Positions 26,959 through 36,292 of a stretch of 64,000 nt of DNA are shown here, piece after piece. The number at the start of each line of letters is the position of its first letter. Within the stretch, counting starts at the first letter, position 1. The position numbers and the translations under genes are program-made. The DNA is from Arthrobacter sp. ISL-65. Lineage in GTDB: Bacteria; Actinomycetota; Actinomycetes; Actinomycetales; Micrococcaceae. The notes below the pieces were generated by a model. That model worked only from the letters and a program-made list of their open reading frames with translations, did not search any database and was not told the origin of the DNA. The stretch spans positions 1-64,000 of the forward strand of contig NZ_JAGGPN010000038.1 of assembly GCF_018613795.1 (NCBI RefSeq). The letters run 5' to 3'.

Positions 26959-28333
26959 CCGGCACCGGGTTGCGGATTCCGACGGCGGAGCAGGCCGCAC
27001 CCAGCAACAGCAGCGCGGCGGTGGCCAGCAGCGCGCGGTGCAGGCCCGGCGTCGTCAGCTCGGGACCGACGATGAAGCCCGCAAACGCGATGCAGACCAG
27101 GCCTGCGATCCTCGAAACCGCATTGTTCACGGCTGAGCCCACCCCGGCCTGCTTCTCAGGCACAGATCCCAGGATGGCCGCCGTCAGGGGTGCCACAGTC
27201 ATGGAAAGGCCGAGGCCGAAGACCACCTGCCCGGGCAGGACCTGGGTCCAGTAATTCAGGGAGCCGCCAACGGACAGCGTCAGCAGGAATCCGGCCGCAC
27301 ACAGCACCGGCCCGGCGGTCATGAACCACCGCGGCCCGTACTTGCCGGCCAGGCCCCCGAAGAACGATGCCAACAGCATCAGGATCACCGTTGAGGGCAG
27401 CAGCGCCAGGCCGGCGGTGGTCGCCTTCATGCCGCCGACCTGCTGGATGTAGATACCGAGTGCAAAGAACCCGAGGGAAAAGCCGCCGTAGATCGCGGCG
27501 GTGGTGATGTTGCCCCAGCCGAAGTTCCGGACCGTAAACATGCCCAGGGGCAGGAGCGGCGCGGCTGTGCGCGATTCATGGATGAGGAAAAGCGCCGTGG
27601 CCACGAGGCCGGCGGTCAGCGGCAGCCAGACCTGCGGGCTGCCCCACCCCACGGTCCCCTGTTCGATCAGCGCATAGACCGGTCCGCCAAGTGCGATGAC
27701 GGCCAGGAGCGCCCCTGCAATGTCGATGCTACCGGCAGAGCCGGGGGCGGCGTCGACCTTCCGCAGCCTGGCCAGCACGGGCCAGATGGCCGCCGCGGGC
27801 AGTATGTTGACGAAGAAAATGACCCGCCACGAGAGCAGGTCCACAGACACGCCGCCGATTAAAGGGGCCACGATGGCGGCAGCACTGGTCCACGCCGACC
27901 ACTTGCCGATGGCCGCCCCTTGGGCGCCGCTGTCGAAGTGGCTGACGATCAGCGCGAGCGAACTGGGCACCAGGAGTGCTCCGGCCACTCCCTGCAGCCC
28001 CCGGCTTATCACCAGCATTTCACCGGTCCATGCGGCTCCGCAGAGGACCGATGTGAGGGCAAACCCGCCCAGCCCCCATTGCAGTACCCGGACCCGCCCG
28101 AAATGGTCCGAGAGCGAGCCGGCCGCCAGAATGAGCGCCCCGAGCGTCAGGAGGTAGGCGTCCACCACCCACTGCTGGATGCGGAGGCCGCCGCCGAGTT
28201 CCCTGCCGATGGCGGGCAGCGCCAGGCTGACGACGAAGCTGTCCAGGATCGCCATGAAGGACGCCACGATCGCGACAGCCAGCACCTGTCGCTGCAGGCG
28301 CGTGGGGGCGGTGGTCTGGCTGGCATCGCTCAT
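26945..28333 (-). CDS. MFS drug-efflux-type transporter (DHA2-like)
   Basis: A 462-residue major facilitator with about 14 hydrophobic segments. The loop motif between helices 2 and 3 is GSLSDHFGRVRVLQWG, and the first helix has FMAILDSFVVSLALP, typical of the DHA2 (14-TM, EmrB/QacA) group. The motif C-like stretch GLQGVAGALLVPSSLALI is present. It probably exports a drug or metabolite by proton antiport; the substrate cannot be predicted. No local regulator is adjacent. Confidence 0.9.
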   Translation of the reverse strand: MSDASQTTAPTRLQRQVLAVAIVASFMAILDSFVVSLALPAIGRELGGGLRIQQWVVDAYLLTLGALILAAGSLSDHFGRVRVLQWGLGGFALTSVLCGAAWTGEMLVISRGLQGVAGALLVPSSLALIVSHFDSGAQGAAIGKWSAWTSAAAIVAPLIGGVSVDLLSWRVIFFVNILPAAAIWPVLARLRKVDAAPGSAGSIDIAGALLAVIALGGPVYALIEQGTVGWGSPQVWLPLTAGLVATALFLIHESRTAAPLLPLGMFTVRNFGWGNITTAAIYGGFSLGFFALGIYIQQVGGMKATTAGLALLPSTVILMLLASFFGGLAGKYGPRWFMTAGPVLCAAGFLLTLSVGGSLNYWTQVLPGQVVFGLGLSMTVAPLTAAILGSVPEKQAGVGSAVNNAVSRIAGLVCIAFAGFIVGPELTTPGLHRALLATAALLLLGAACSAVGIRNPVPASRR

Positions 28334-28355
28334 GACTTACCGTATCGTGGACTGG

Positions 28356-28718
28356 ATGATCAGCAGACGTGACGCGGCAATTGCCCTGGATGTACCACTG
28401 GAAATGGCGCAGCGCCACGGCATTCCCAAGCTTCTGACCGAAGCCCAGCTCGGCGAACTGCTGGACAATCCCCCTGCGTGGCTCGTCCAGTCCCGCGCCA
28501 ACCGGACAGGGAAACGGCCGGTGTGGGTGCACCTCGTCTGCGCGGTCTGCGGTTACGAGGAGGCGGCCCGGCCAAAGAAGTGGTGGCCGGAGTTCACGTA
28601 TGTCGTGTGCGAGCATCACCGCCCCTCCGAGGTTCCCCCGGCGGCGCCCGGATTCGTACGGAGCGAGTTCGACGGTGTGGGCACCAGGTTTGTGGGAATC
28701 GCGGACGTCACGGGTTGA
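28356..28718 (+). CDS. Conserved hypothetical protein with a CxxC...CxHH cluster
   Basis: A 120-residue protein I do not recognise by function. It has an N-terminal helix-rich half that resembles a small DNA-binding helix pair (RRDAAIALDVPLEMAQRHGI, then TEAQLGELLDNPPAWLVQSR) and a C-terminal half with CAVCGYEE and VVCEHH, which together could bind a zinc ion. The ATG at 28356 is preferred; an in-frame ATG at 28332, inside the divergent MFS start region, would add eight residues. No membrane segment. Confidence 0.7.
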   Translation: MISRRDAAIALDVPLEMAQRHGIPKLLTEAQLGELLDNPPAWLVQSRANRTGKRPVWVHLVCAVCGYEEAARPKKWWPEFTYVVCEHHRPSEVPPAAPGFVRSEFDGVGTRFVGIADVTG

Positions 28719-28748
28719 CGGGCTTTGTGGGTGGACGGGCTTTGTGGG
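28717..28748. repeat. 15-base direct repeat
   Basis: GACGGGCTTTGTGGG occurs at 28717-28731 and 28734-28748, with a 17-base period, overlapping the end of the preceding gene. No function is apparent. Confidence 0.7.
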
Positions 28749-28860
28749 CAGACAAGGTGGTTTGCGCAGGTGGCGAACTTGGGCAGTTACATCCGGGCTG
28801 AAACAGGCGTAATTTACGTAGGGAGGGGCACCTCCTGCCCCTCGGACGAGGGAGCACGCC

Positions 28861-28995
28861 ATGCCGGACAAGTCGCCGCACCAGCAGCATCAGAAAAAAG
28901 CGGGCAAGACCATCAAGCAGAAACGCGCGGACAAGAAGGCCAAGGCCCCTATCGAGGGAGCCCCGGACCCTGTGGCGCATCTGAAGAAACGCTGA
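28861..28995 (+). CDS. Small basic conserved hypothetical protein (44 residues)
   Basis: Encodes MPDKSPHQQHQKKAGKTIKQ and then a Lys/Ala-rich tail ending APDPVAHLKKR. GAGGGA lies about seven bases before the ATG, and a strong terminator follows 17 bases after the stop, so it looks like a complete small transcription unit. Short lysine-rich proteins starting MPDKSPHQ are common in Actinobacteria; their role is unknown. It may bind nucleic acid. Confidence 0.75.
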   Translation: MPDKSPHQQHQKKAGKTIKQKRADKKAKAPIEGAPDPVAHLKKR

Positions 28996-29011
28996 TTGCC
29001 CGATAACACCG

Positions 29012-29047
29012 AACGGGGTGGCCAGACGTCCTGGCCACCCCGTTTTT
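29012..29047 (+). terminator. Terminator after the 44-residue gene
   Basis: ACGGGGTGGCCAG (29013-29025) pairs perfectly with CTGGCCACCCCGT (29031-29043), followed by TTTT. Confidence 0.88.
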
Positions 29048-29094
29048 GTGTCCGGCCCCTGTCTCTATCCCAGTTCGTCTAATCCCCAATCCGT

Positions 29095-30078
29095 CTATCC
29101 CCAGTCCGCCATCTCGCCGGGGACGGCTGCGACGTCGGTGAGGTGCCCGTCGCGAAGGACGGCTAAGTTCATCGGGACGCCGATGGCCTCGGCGAAGAGG
29201 AGTTTCTGCAGGCTCTCGGCATTGCTGACCGCGCGCGAACCTACCCGCAGCAGCACATCGCCGGTCTTTAGACCTGCCTGCTCCGCCGGGGAACCGGAGA
29301 GCACCTCCACCACGCGCAGCCCCTCCCGCTGGCCGGTGCGGACCACTTCGCTGGCGCCCAGGCGGATCGGGGTGCTGACCACGCCGAGATAGGCGCGCCG
29401 GACCCGGCCGTCGGACAGGAGCGCGGAAATGATGCGGCGCGACGTGCTGTTGATGGGAACAGCCAGCCCCAGCCCGGCACCGGCCACCGCAGTGTTGATT
29501 CCTACGATCCGGCTTCGTGAGTCGGCCAGTGCCCCACCGGAACTGCCGGCATTCAAGGCGGCATCGGTCTGGATGACATCCTCAATGACCCTGCGGTTGC
29601 GCCCGGCCCAGACAGGGATGGCGCGTCCCAGTCCGCTTACCACACCTGCCGTCACCGAGCCCGAGAGCCCCAGCGGGTTTCCGACGGCAATCACCAACTG
29701 CCCCACCTGCAGTGACTCGGCGTCCCCGAACTCCGCAGGAGCGACGCGCGGGGCGCGGCCCCGGACCACTGCAAGATCGGACAACGGATCCGCGCCCACC
29801 ACCTCAAGGTCCGTGCCGGAGCCGTCAGCGAAGACGGCGCGGCCCTTCTGGGTGCCGGCCACCACGTGGGCGTTGGTCAGCAGGTAGCCGTCCTCGGTGA
29901 ACAGGACCGCGGATCCGGCGCCGACCCGGAACCGTCCGTTGCGTCGGTTCCCCGTCATCTCGATGGCGGCCACATGGGGCGTGACGGTCCTGGCCACCCT
30001 GATGACCGTCTCCGAATAGGAGTCGAGGGCCGCGCCGTCGTCGACGGGACCCGGTTCGTTTGCAGCCGCCGTGGACAT
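29095..30078 (-). CDS. HtrA-like S1C trypsin-type protease with PDZ domain, no membrane anchor
   Basis: A 327-residue serine protease. The catalytic His is in LLTNAHVVAG, the Asp in DPLSDLAVV and the Ser in NAGSSGGAL. A C-terminal PDZ domain (YLGVVSTPIRL...SGSPAEQAGLKTGDVLLRVGS) follows. Most actinobacterial HtrA proteins carry a signal peptide or transmembrane helix; here the N-terminus (MSTAAANEPGPVDDGAALDS) is hydrophilic, so it should be cytoplasmic or leave by a non-classical route. Expected role: degradation or chaperoning of damaged proteins. Confidence 0.9.
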   Translation of the reverse strand: MSTAAANEPGPVDDGAALDSYSETVIRVARTVTPHVAAIEMTGNRRNGRFRVGAGSAVLFTEDGYLLTNAHVVAGTQKGRAVFADGSGTDLEVVGADPLSDLAVVRGRAPRVAPAEFGDAESLQVGQLVIAVGNPLGLSGSVTAGVVSGLGRAIPVWAGRNRRVIEDVIQTDAALNAGSSGGALADSRSRIVGINTAVAGAGLGLAVPINSTSRRIISALLSDGRVRRAYLGVVSTPIRLGASEVVRTGQREGLRVVEVLSGSPAEQAGLKTGDVLLRVGSRAVSNAESLQKLLFAEAIGVPMNLAVLRDGHLTDVAAVPGEMADWG

Positions 30079-30203
30079 GACATGCCTCCCTGCCGTTGGT
30101 ATCGAATCGCCGGATTCGTGATACCTGTCACAACCCCGCCGGCAGGGCGGGTAGTCCCGTACGGGCTACGCCGTGGGTGAACGGCGGCAACGGGCTTAAA
30201 CAA

Positions 30204-30233
30204 GGAATGCCCGGACCGAGGTCCGGGCATTCC
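30204..30233. terminator. Hairpin downstream of tmRNA
   Basis: GGAATGCCCGGAC (30204-30216) pairs with GTCCGGGCATTCC (30221-30233). It lies 20 bases past the 3' end of ssrA on the minus strand, with TTG TTT on that side, and probably ends the tmRNA transcript. Confidence 0.75.
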
Positions 30234-30252
30234 CCGTTAGGTAACGGGATTT

Positions 30253-30620
30253 AGTGGAGATGGGGGGAATTGAACCCCCGTCCGATGTCGTGTTGTCAGG
30301 GCTTCTCCGGGCGCAGTTTGCGTCGGATTTTCTCGGCCCCAGCCATGCTGCAAACAGCTGGCTGATCCGGGCCCAGTCATCTAAGAGTCCCGCTTACCCC
30401 GGTGACGAAGGTAAGCAGCAGTGGCTATCTAAATGACGCCAGGATCCGGGGCGATAGCAGCCTCGGGCTGACGGACTGTCTTACTGCTTAGGCAGCAAGA
30501 GCGAAGTCAGTGCGCTTAGAATTGGCACTTATTGGTTTGCAGACAGCGTTTACGAGATAATTCTGCATCCTCGGCCCGCTTCACCTGTCGCGACTAACAT
30601 CGTCGAAACCGATCATCCCC
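30253..30620 (-). ncRNA. ssrA: Transfer-messenger RNA
   Basis: About 368 bases. The 5' end GGGGATGATCGGTTTCGACG and the 3' end GGGGGTTCAATTCCCCCCAT with TCTCCA form the tRNA-like part (acceptor GGGGAUG with CAUCUCC, T-arm GGGGGUUCAAUUCCCCC). The mRNA part reads (A)NSKRTDFALAA and stops with TAA at 30490-30488; the resume region is at 30526. The genome has CTA instead of CCA after the discriminator, so the 3' CCA must be added by the CCA enzyme. It rescues stalled ribosomes together with SmpB, encoded just upstream. Confidence 0.95.
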
Positions 30621-30741
30621 GTATTTTGTTACCAAACCGGCTGGGCGCAGGTTCTGGACAAGATCCCTGCCGGACTACCAATCATAACGCATCGGGGCGG
30701 CCATTCATTCCTGAAGGTGCGCCGCGTGTCGTCGTGCCGAC

Positions 30742-31212
30742 TCAGCGCCGATTGCGTTCCCGCATGACGCGGAGGGCCTCACGCTTGTCCTGCTGCTCGC
30801 GCAAAGTCTGGCGCTTGTCGTAATCCTTCTTACCCCGGGCGATGCCGATTTCCACCTTGGCGCGGCCGTCCACGAAGTACAGCTGCAGTGGCACAATGGT
30901 GAAGCCCGATTCGCGGATCTTGTGCGAGATCTTGATGAGTTCCTCGCGGTGCAGCAGGAGTTTCCGCCGCCGGCGCGCTGCATGGTTGGTCCAGCTTCCC
31001 TGGTTGTACTCAGGGATGTGGATGCCCTCCATCCAGAGTTCGTCGTTATAGAACGTGCAGAACCCGTCGACCATGGAAGCGTGGCCTTCGCGGAGGGACT
31101 TCACCTCCGTCCCCATGAGAGCGATGCCGGCCTCGTAGGTGTCCATGACGTGGTAGTCGTGCCGGGCCTTCCGGTTGGTGGCCACGACTTTTCGGCCACT
31201 TTCTTTGGGCAC
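30742..31212 (-). CDS. smpB: SsrA-binding protein SmpB
   Basis: A 156-residue partner of tmRNA in trans-translation. It shows the OB-fold opening VVATNRKARHDYHVMDTYEA, then GTEVKSLREG and YNQGSWTNHAARRRRKLLLH. The C-terminal basic tail (KKDYDKRQTLREQQDKREALR) inserts in the mRNA channel of stalled ribosomes. It stands 122 bases upstream of ssrA in the same direction. Confidence 0.96.
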   Translation of the reverse strand: MPKESGRKVVATNRKARHDYHVMDTYEAGIALMGTEVKSLREGHASMVDGFCTFYNDELWMEGIHIPEYNQGSWTNHAARRRRKLLLHREELIKISHKIRESGFTIVPLQLYFVDGRAKVEIGIARGKKDYDKRQTLREQQDKREALRVMRERNRR

Positions 31213-31327
31213 GGTTCAACTCCTCAGTTCTCGGTACTGGCTGCCCCGGCGGCACCGGAACAAAGTCTTACTATTCTACGGCAGGTGCACCGGCCGGCCC
31301 GCGCCGTCAGGCTGCCGCTGCCCCTGG

Positions 31328-32713
31328 TCAGAGCAGACGCATCGGGTCAACAGCCTCGCCGTTCAGCCAGGTCTCAAAGTGTGAGTGGCAGCCGGTGGAG
31401 TTTCCTGTGGTGCCCGAGTATGCGATGAGCTGGCCCTGGCTGACCTGCTGTCCAGCCGAGACCACCACACTGGTGTTGTGGTAGTAGATCGTGGTCAGCG
31501 AATTGCCCTGGACCACGCCGTGCGAGATCTTGACGTTGTTTCCGCCGCCGTCGTCCGCCCAGCCAGCTGAGAAAACTTCGCCGGCTGCCGCCGCGTACAC
31601 CGGCGTGCCACAAGCGGCACCGAAGTCAATGCCCGTGTGCATGTAGCCGCCGGCACCGTAGAAATCGATGGTGCCCGGCGGCGTCGCCCGCCATCCAAAA
31701 CCGGAGGTGATGGGTACGCTGCCGGGGAACGGGTGGCGGAGGCCAAAGGCCGACGGCGGGCCGGTCACAGGGACGAAGGGCTTCGGTTCCTCACCTTTCG
31801 CCTTAGCCGCGGCGGCGGCGGCAGCGGCGATCCGCCGCTGCTCAGCCAGCCACGCTTCCCGCAGCTTGCGGTCACGCTCGACGATTTCGGCCGCGACGGC
31901 GTCCTGGCGCGCCTTGACGGCTGCCAGTTTCTTCTGGATTCCCGGCTTGGCGGCCTCGAGTTCATTGTTGAGGCGGGTGGTGTCGGCGATGAGCTTGTCC
32001 ACCTTGGCCTTCTTGGCGGCGGCCTCGTCGCGGGCGGCCTTCTCTTTGGCAAGCGCCGCGTCGGCCTTGGCCTTGAGGTCCTTGATCTCGGCTTCGACTG
32101 CCTGCAGGCGTGCCTGCGAGTTGACGTTGGTGGCGTTCTGCTGCGTGAGCTTATCCATTGCGGAGTTCTGGCTGCGCAATGCCTGGTCGGCCATGTCCAT
32201 CGTGTCAGTGAGGCTGCCCGTGTTGTTGGAACCGAAGAACAAGGTGAGGTCTGACGGCACGCCGCCGGACTTGTATGCCTGCGTCGCGATCTGGCCGATC
32301 AGCTTCTTCGTGCTGGCGATCTTCTGCTTGTCTGCATCCAGCTGCTGGGTGATTTTTGCCTTGTTCTGCTGGGCAAGATCCACCCTGGCAGCGAGGGCCT
32401 CCACTTCCTTGACGGCACTCGCCACCCGGCCCTGGGCCTCGAGCAGCGCCTGCTGCGCGGCCGGAAGCTGTCCCCGGTAGATCACCAGGTCCCCGACAGC
32501 TTTGGAAATTTTTGCGTCGACGAATTCGAGCGACTGCTGGACCCGGGCGGCTTCGGCCTTGAGGGCGGCCTGCTGGTCTTCAAGGTCGTCTGCGAAGGCG
32601 GCGGGAGCCGACGCCCCCAGGCTAGCGGCCAGCACCAGTGCCACGGCGGCACTGAGAACTCTGCGCTGGCGCCCGCCTGGGCTTCTTCGCGCCGGCCTGC
32701 CGGAACTGGTCAT
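31328..32713 (-). CDS. Secreted M23 peptidase with coiled coil (EnvC-like)
   Basis: A 461-residue cell-wall hydrolase or hydrolase activator. The signal peptide (RRVLSAAVALVLAASLGASA ending AFA-DD) is followed by a long coiled coil (about 50-290, with Lys/Ala/Glu heptads) and a LytM domain. Zinc ligands appear in MHTGIDFG (His, Asp) and HSHFETW (HxH). Its place next to ftsEX fits the FtsEX-driven peptidoglycan hydrolase system, in which FtsX pulls on the coiled coil. The ATG at 32713 is chosen because GAAGGA lies six bases upstream; two earlier in-frame starts are possible. Confidence 0.9.
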   Translation of the reverse strand: MTSSGRPARRSPGGRQRRVLSAAVALVLAASLGASAPAAFADDLEDQQAALKAEAARVQQSLEFVDAKISKAVGDLVIYRGQLPAAQQALLEAQGRVASAVKEVEALAARVDLAQQNKAKITQQLDADKQKIASTKKLIGQIATQAYKSGGVPSDLTLFFGSNNTGSLTDTMDMADQALRSQNSAMDKLTQQNATNVNSQARLQAVEAEIKDLKAKADAALAKEKAARDEAAAKKAKVDKLIADTTRLNNELEAAKPGIQKKLAAVKARQDAVAAEIVERDRKLREAWLAEQRRIAAAAAAAAKAKGEEPKPFVPVTGPPSAFGLRHPFPGSVPITSGFGWRATPPGTIDFYGAGGYMHTGIDFGAACGTPVYAAAAGEVFSAGWADDGGGNNVKISHGVVQGNSLTTIYYHNTSVVVSAGQQVSQGQLIAYSGTTGNSTGCHSHFETWLNGEAVDPMRLL

Positions 32714-32737
32714 GGGCATTCCTTCGATGAGCATGGC

Positions 32738-33652
32738 CTACACCCTCAAGTATCGGCGGAGTGTGAGCAGAGATGAAGTGCCCGCCAGAACAACACCCAG
32801 CCCGACGAGCGCCGGGGCAAGGAGCAGCGTCTGGGCCGGCGAGATGAACGCCGTATCCGGATACTGCTTGGACAGGTATTCGCCCAGGAAGAAGTGGGCC
32901 ACGGCCCACAGTGTTCCGGACGCGAGGGCGGCGCCGATCACCGCGGCAATCACGCCCTCCAGGATGAAGGGCAGCTGGATCACTATCTTTGACGCTCCCA
33001 CAAGGCGCATGATGCCGGTCTCCCGCCGCCGGCTGAACGCCGAGAGCCGGATTGTGGTGGCGATGAGCAGGATGGCGCACACCGTCATTACACCGGCGAT
33101 AATCACTGCCACGAGCGACGCCGCGTTCATCACGGAGAAGAGCCGCTCCAGGACCTGCCGCTGGTCGATCACAGTTTCAACGCCCGGCTGCGAGGAGAAC
33201 GTCTCGCTGATGATCTGGTACTTTTCCGGGTCCTTCATGTTGATCCGGAAGGAGGCGGGAAGCTGGTCCGGCGTGACCGAATCCACGATCGGAGAGTTCG
33301 AGAACTGCTCCTTGAAGTGCTTGTAGGCGTCGTCCGTGGATTCGAACTGGAAGTCGTTGACGTACTGGGCCACCGCTGGCGATTCCAGCAGCGTCCGCAA
33401 GTTGTCCTGCTGTTCGGCCGTCACCGGTCCCGAGGCGCAGCCGGCCGCCGTCGACCCTTCGCCGCACAGGAAGATAGCCACCTGGACCTTGTCGTACCAG
33501 TAGCCCTTCATCTGGTTGATCTGGAGCTGGAGCATCCCGGCGGCGCCCACGAAGGTCAGGGACACGAATGTCACCAGGATGACGGAGACGACCATCGACA
33601 GGTTGCGCCGCAGGCCGCCGCCGATCTCGCCGAGGATGAACTGGAGCCTCAC
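32738..33652 (-). CDS. ftsX: Cell-division ABC transporter permease FtsX
   Basis: A 304-residue membrane protein with four transmembrane segments: one at about 22-42 ([20 protein letters not shown]), then a large extracellular loop holding two cysteines ([10 protein letters not shown]), and three near the C-terminus. The loop transmits ATP-driven change to a peptidoglycan hydrolase, most likely the adjacent M23 protein. Its start overlaps ftsE by four bases. Confidence 0.95.
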   Translation of the reverse strand: MRLQFILGEIGGGLRRNLSMVVSVILVTFVSLTFVGAAGMLQLQINQMKGYWYDKVQVAIFLCGEGSTAAGCASGPVTAEQQDNLRTLLESPAVAQYVNDFQFESTDDAYKHFKEQFSNSPIVDSVTPDQLPASFRINMKDPEKYQIISETFSSQPGVETVIDQRQVLERLFSVMNAASLVAVIIAGVMTVCAILLIATTIRLSAFSRRRETGIMRLVGASKIVIQLPFILEGVIAAVIGAALASGTLWAVAHFFLGEYLSKQYPDTAFISPAQTLLLAPALVGLGVVLAGTSSLLTLRRYLRV

Positions 33653-34458
33653 AGCCGGCCCTCCCCTGCCTGCTCGCGCGCTGCCTGTTCGCCGGCAGCC
33701 TGGCGGCCGGAGTCCGCGGCCTCATCGCGTCCGCTGGCATCCTTGAGCCTTCGGGACTGACCGACCACAGGCAGCATCGACGTGTAGAGGGCCCGGGCTT
33801 CGTCGCGGATGACTTTGCCGTTCTTGAGCTCCACGACGCGCTTGCGCATCTCATTCACGATGTCGTCGTCGTGGGTGGCCATGACCACCGTGGTGCCGTT
33901 CTGGTTGATCTTGTCCAGGACGCCCATGATGCCCATGGACGTGGTGGGGTCCAGGTTGCCGGTGGGCTCGTCGGCCAGCAGGATGCCGGGGCGGTTGACT
34001 ACGGCGCGGGCAATGGCCACGCGCTGCTGCTCACCGCCGGAGAGCTCGTGGGGCATGCGTTTCTCTTTGCCCTCCAGGCCCACGGTCTTAAGCACCTCCG
34101 GGACGGTGTCGCGGATGACGCTACGGCTCTTGCCGATGACCTGCATGGCAAAGGCGACATTGGCGAAGACGTTTTTCTGCGGCAGCAGGCGGAAGTCCTG
34201 GAACACCACGCCGATGCCGCGGCGCAGGCGGGGCACGCGCCAGCTAGAGATGTTGGCGACGTTCTGCCCGGCGACGTAGACCATGCCGGAGGTGGCGCGG
34301 TCTTCCTTGAGGACCAGGCGCAGGAACGTGGACTTGCCGGATCCCGACGCGCCGACGAGGAAGGCGAATTCACCACGGTCAATTTCAAGGCTGACAGAAT
34401 CCAGGGCGGGCCTGGCCTTCTGGTCGTATACCTTGGTGACATTTTCGAAACGGATCAT
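33649..34458 (-). CDS. ftsE: Cell-division ATP-binding protein FtsE
   Basis: A 269-residue ABC ATPase. Walker A is [10 protein letters not shown], signature [12 protein letters not shown], Walker [13 protein letters not shown], and the switch is MATHDDDIV. The first 230 residues are typical FtsE; a hydrophilic tail rich in Glu, Ala and Gln ([19 protein letters not shown]) extends the C-terminus. It forms the FtsEX complex at the septum. Confidence 0.95.
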   Translation of the reverse strand: MIRFENVTKVYDQKARPALDSVSLEIDRGEFAFLVGASGSGKSTFLRLVLKEDRATSGMVYVAGQNVANISSWRVPRLRRGIGVVFQDFRLLPQKNVFANVAFAMQVIGKSRSVIRDTVPEVLKTVGLEGKEKRMPHELSGGEQQRVAIARAVVNRPGILLADEPTGNLDPTTSMGIMGVLDKINQNGTTVVMATHDDDIVNEMRKRVVELKNGKVIRDEARALYTSMLPVVGQSRRLKDASGRDEAADSGRQAAGEQAAREQAGEGRL

Positions 34459-34633
34459 GACCCTAAGACCCTGCAGGACACGGCCTTATGGGCAGGGTCT
34501 GCAACCGGTGCGGGGGCTTTCGCTAGGGGGAAGTAGAGCTCCGGCCTCTCGACTATACGCACGCGCTGCCATGCTCAGGCGGGAGTCGGAGGGGCGTGTC
34601 GCGGGATTTGGTCCCTTGCCCGGGCGGGTGCGT

Positions 34634-35749
34634 CTAGCGTTCGGCGTTGCGGTTGTCCGTGCGCCAGCGGATCCCGGCTTCGATGAAGTCGTCAATGGCC
34701 CCGTCCAGCACGGCGGAGGTGTTTCCCACCTCGTGTTCAGTGCGGAGGTCCTTGACCATCTGGTAAGGGTTCAGCACGTAGGAGCGCATCTGGTCGCCCC
34801 AGGAAGCCTTGACGTCCCCGGCGAAGGCCTTCTTCTCCGCGTCCTCCTGCTCCTTCTTGAGCAGCAGGAGCCTCGACTGGAGCACCCTCATCGCGGCGGC
34901 GCGGTTCTGCAGCTGCGACTTCTCGTTCTGCATGGACACCACGGTGCCCGTGGGGATGTGGGTCAGGCGGACGGCGGAGTCGGTGGTGTTAACCGACTGG
35001 CCGCCGGGGCCGGACGAGCGGAAGACGTCCACGCGGATTTCGTTGTCCGGGATGTCAATGGAGTCTGTCTGTTCGATGAGGGGAATGACTTCCACGGCAG
35101 CGAAGGAGGTCTGCCGGCGCCCCTGGTTGTCGAACGGGCTGATCCTGACCAACCGGTGTGTTCCCGCCTCGACGCTCAGCGTGCCAAACGCGTACGGCGC
35201 GTTGACCTCGAAGGTGGCGGACTTGAGGCCCGCCTCCTCCGCGTAGGAGGTGTCCATTACGGTGGTGGGGTAGCCATGGCGCTCTGCCCACCGGAGATAC
35301 ATGCGCAGCAGCATCTCGGCGAAGTCCGCGGCATCGACGCCGCCGGCACCGGAGCGGATAGTGACCACGGCCTCGCGCTCGTCGTACTCGCCGGAGAGCA
35401 GGGTGACGACCTCGAGGTCCTTCAGCGACTTGCGGATAGACTCAAGCTCCGTCTCAGCCTCCCCCATGGAGTCGGCGTCGTCCTCGTCCTGGCCGAGTTC
35501 CACCAGCACCTCAAGGTCGTCAATGCGGGAAACCAGCGTGTTCAGCCGCTGGAGCTCCGATTGGCGGTGCGACAACCGCGAGGTAATAACCTGGGCGGCC
35601 GCAGGGTCATCCCACAGGTCCGGCTCGCCGGCCCGCTCGCTCAGTTCTGCGATCTCTTCCTTGAGCGCCTCGACATCGGTGACCTTTTCGATGGAGGTAT
35701 AGGTGCCGCGCAGCGCGCGGATTTCTGCAGCAAAATCAATTTGAGCCAT
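34634..35749 (-). CDS. prfB: Peptide chain release factor 2
   Basis: A 371-residue release factor for UGA and UAA. The stop-codon reading motif is SPF (in [18 protein letters not shown]) and the peptidyl hydrolysis motif is GGQ ([17 protein letters not shown]). The gene is one continuous frame: the programmed +1 frameshift used in many bacteria is absent, as is usual in Actinobacteria. It precedes ftsEX, the conserved order. Confidence 0.96.
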   Translation of the reverse strand: MAQIDFAAEIRALRGTYTSIEKVTDVEALKEEIAELSERAGEPDLWDDPAAAQVITSRLSHRQSELQRLNTLVSRIDDLEVLVELGQDEDDADSMGEAETELESIRKSLKDLEVVTLLSGEYDEREAVVTIRSGAGGVDAADFAEMLLRMYLRWAERHGYPTTVMDTSYAEEAGLKSATFEVNAPYAFGTLSVEAGTHRLVRISPFDNQGRRQTSFAAVEVIPLIEQTDSIDIPDNEIRVDVFRSSGPGGQSVNTTDSAVRLTHIPTGTVVSMQNEKSQLQNRAAAMRVLQSRLLLLKKEQEDAEKKAFAGDVKASWGDQMRSYVLNPYQMVKDLRTEHEVGNTSAVLDGAIDDFIEAGIRWRTDNRNAER

Positions 35750-35809
35750 GGTTGTTTAAGCGTACGCTATCCGCCCTAAGCGGCCGGACGTTGGGACCGG
35801 CGGCTTGGG

Positions 35810-36292
35810 CTACCGGGTCAGCCGCGAACGTGCGGTGGACGTGGCGGCAATGGTTATGCCATCCGGGACGAGGAAGTTGACCACCGGCGGGTGCACGGTG
35901 GCGCTGAGAACCACGACGGAGGTGGAACCGTCCGGCGTCCCTGTTCCGGTTGCGACGGCCAGTCCGTCAACGCGCCCGAAGGCGCCGTTGCGGCTGAGAT
36001 AGTCGGCGGCGACGTTCCGGACTCTGTCACCGTTCAGCAGTGCCGACGGGGTGCCGCTGGCCGTTTCGACCTCGCCCAGCGTGTAGGAGTCGGCGGCGGC
36101 CACAGAGGCGCCGTCCGCGAGCGACAGGAGTTTCTTGTGCTCGATGTAAAGGCTGGACACGGCCATGACCACGGTGCTGACCAGCAGGGCCAGCATGACG
36201 AACCCGATGATGAGGACTGTCATTTGCCCGTCCTCATCGCGGCTGGTTTGCGGTGGCTCGGCGGAGGTGGGGCTGGCTGCAGGAGGCGTCAA
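35810..36292 (-). CDS. TadG-like pilus assembly protein
   Basis: A 160-residue protein with one hydrophobic segment (TVLIIGFVMLALLVSTVVMA) after a GQMTV start, the signature of the TadE/TadG-like secreted minor pilins in which DGQ precedes the helix. The outer part (SLYIEHKKLLSLADGASVAAADSYT) matches the helicase/secretion neighbour family. It is the last gene of the tad operon. Its start overlaps the previous gene by four bases. Confidence 0.82.
   Translation of the reverse strand: MTPPAASPTSAEPPQTSRDEDGQMTVLIIGFVMLALLVSTVVMAVSSLYIEHKKLLSLADGASVAAADSYTLGEVETASGTPSALLNGDRVRNVAADYLSRNGAFGRVDGLAVATGTGTPDGSTSVVVLSATVHPPVVNFLVPDGITIAATSTARSRLTR

Noticed and set aside
34634..35749. Programmed frameshift in prfB
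   Set aside because: The frame is continuous from ATG to the stop, with SPF and GGQ in place, and no early UGA is present.
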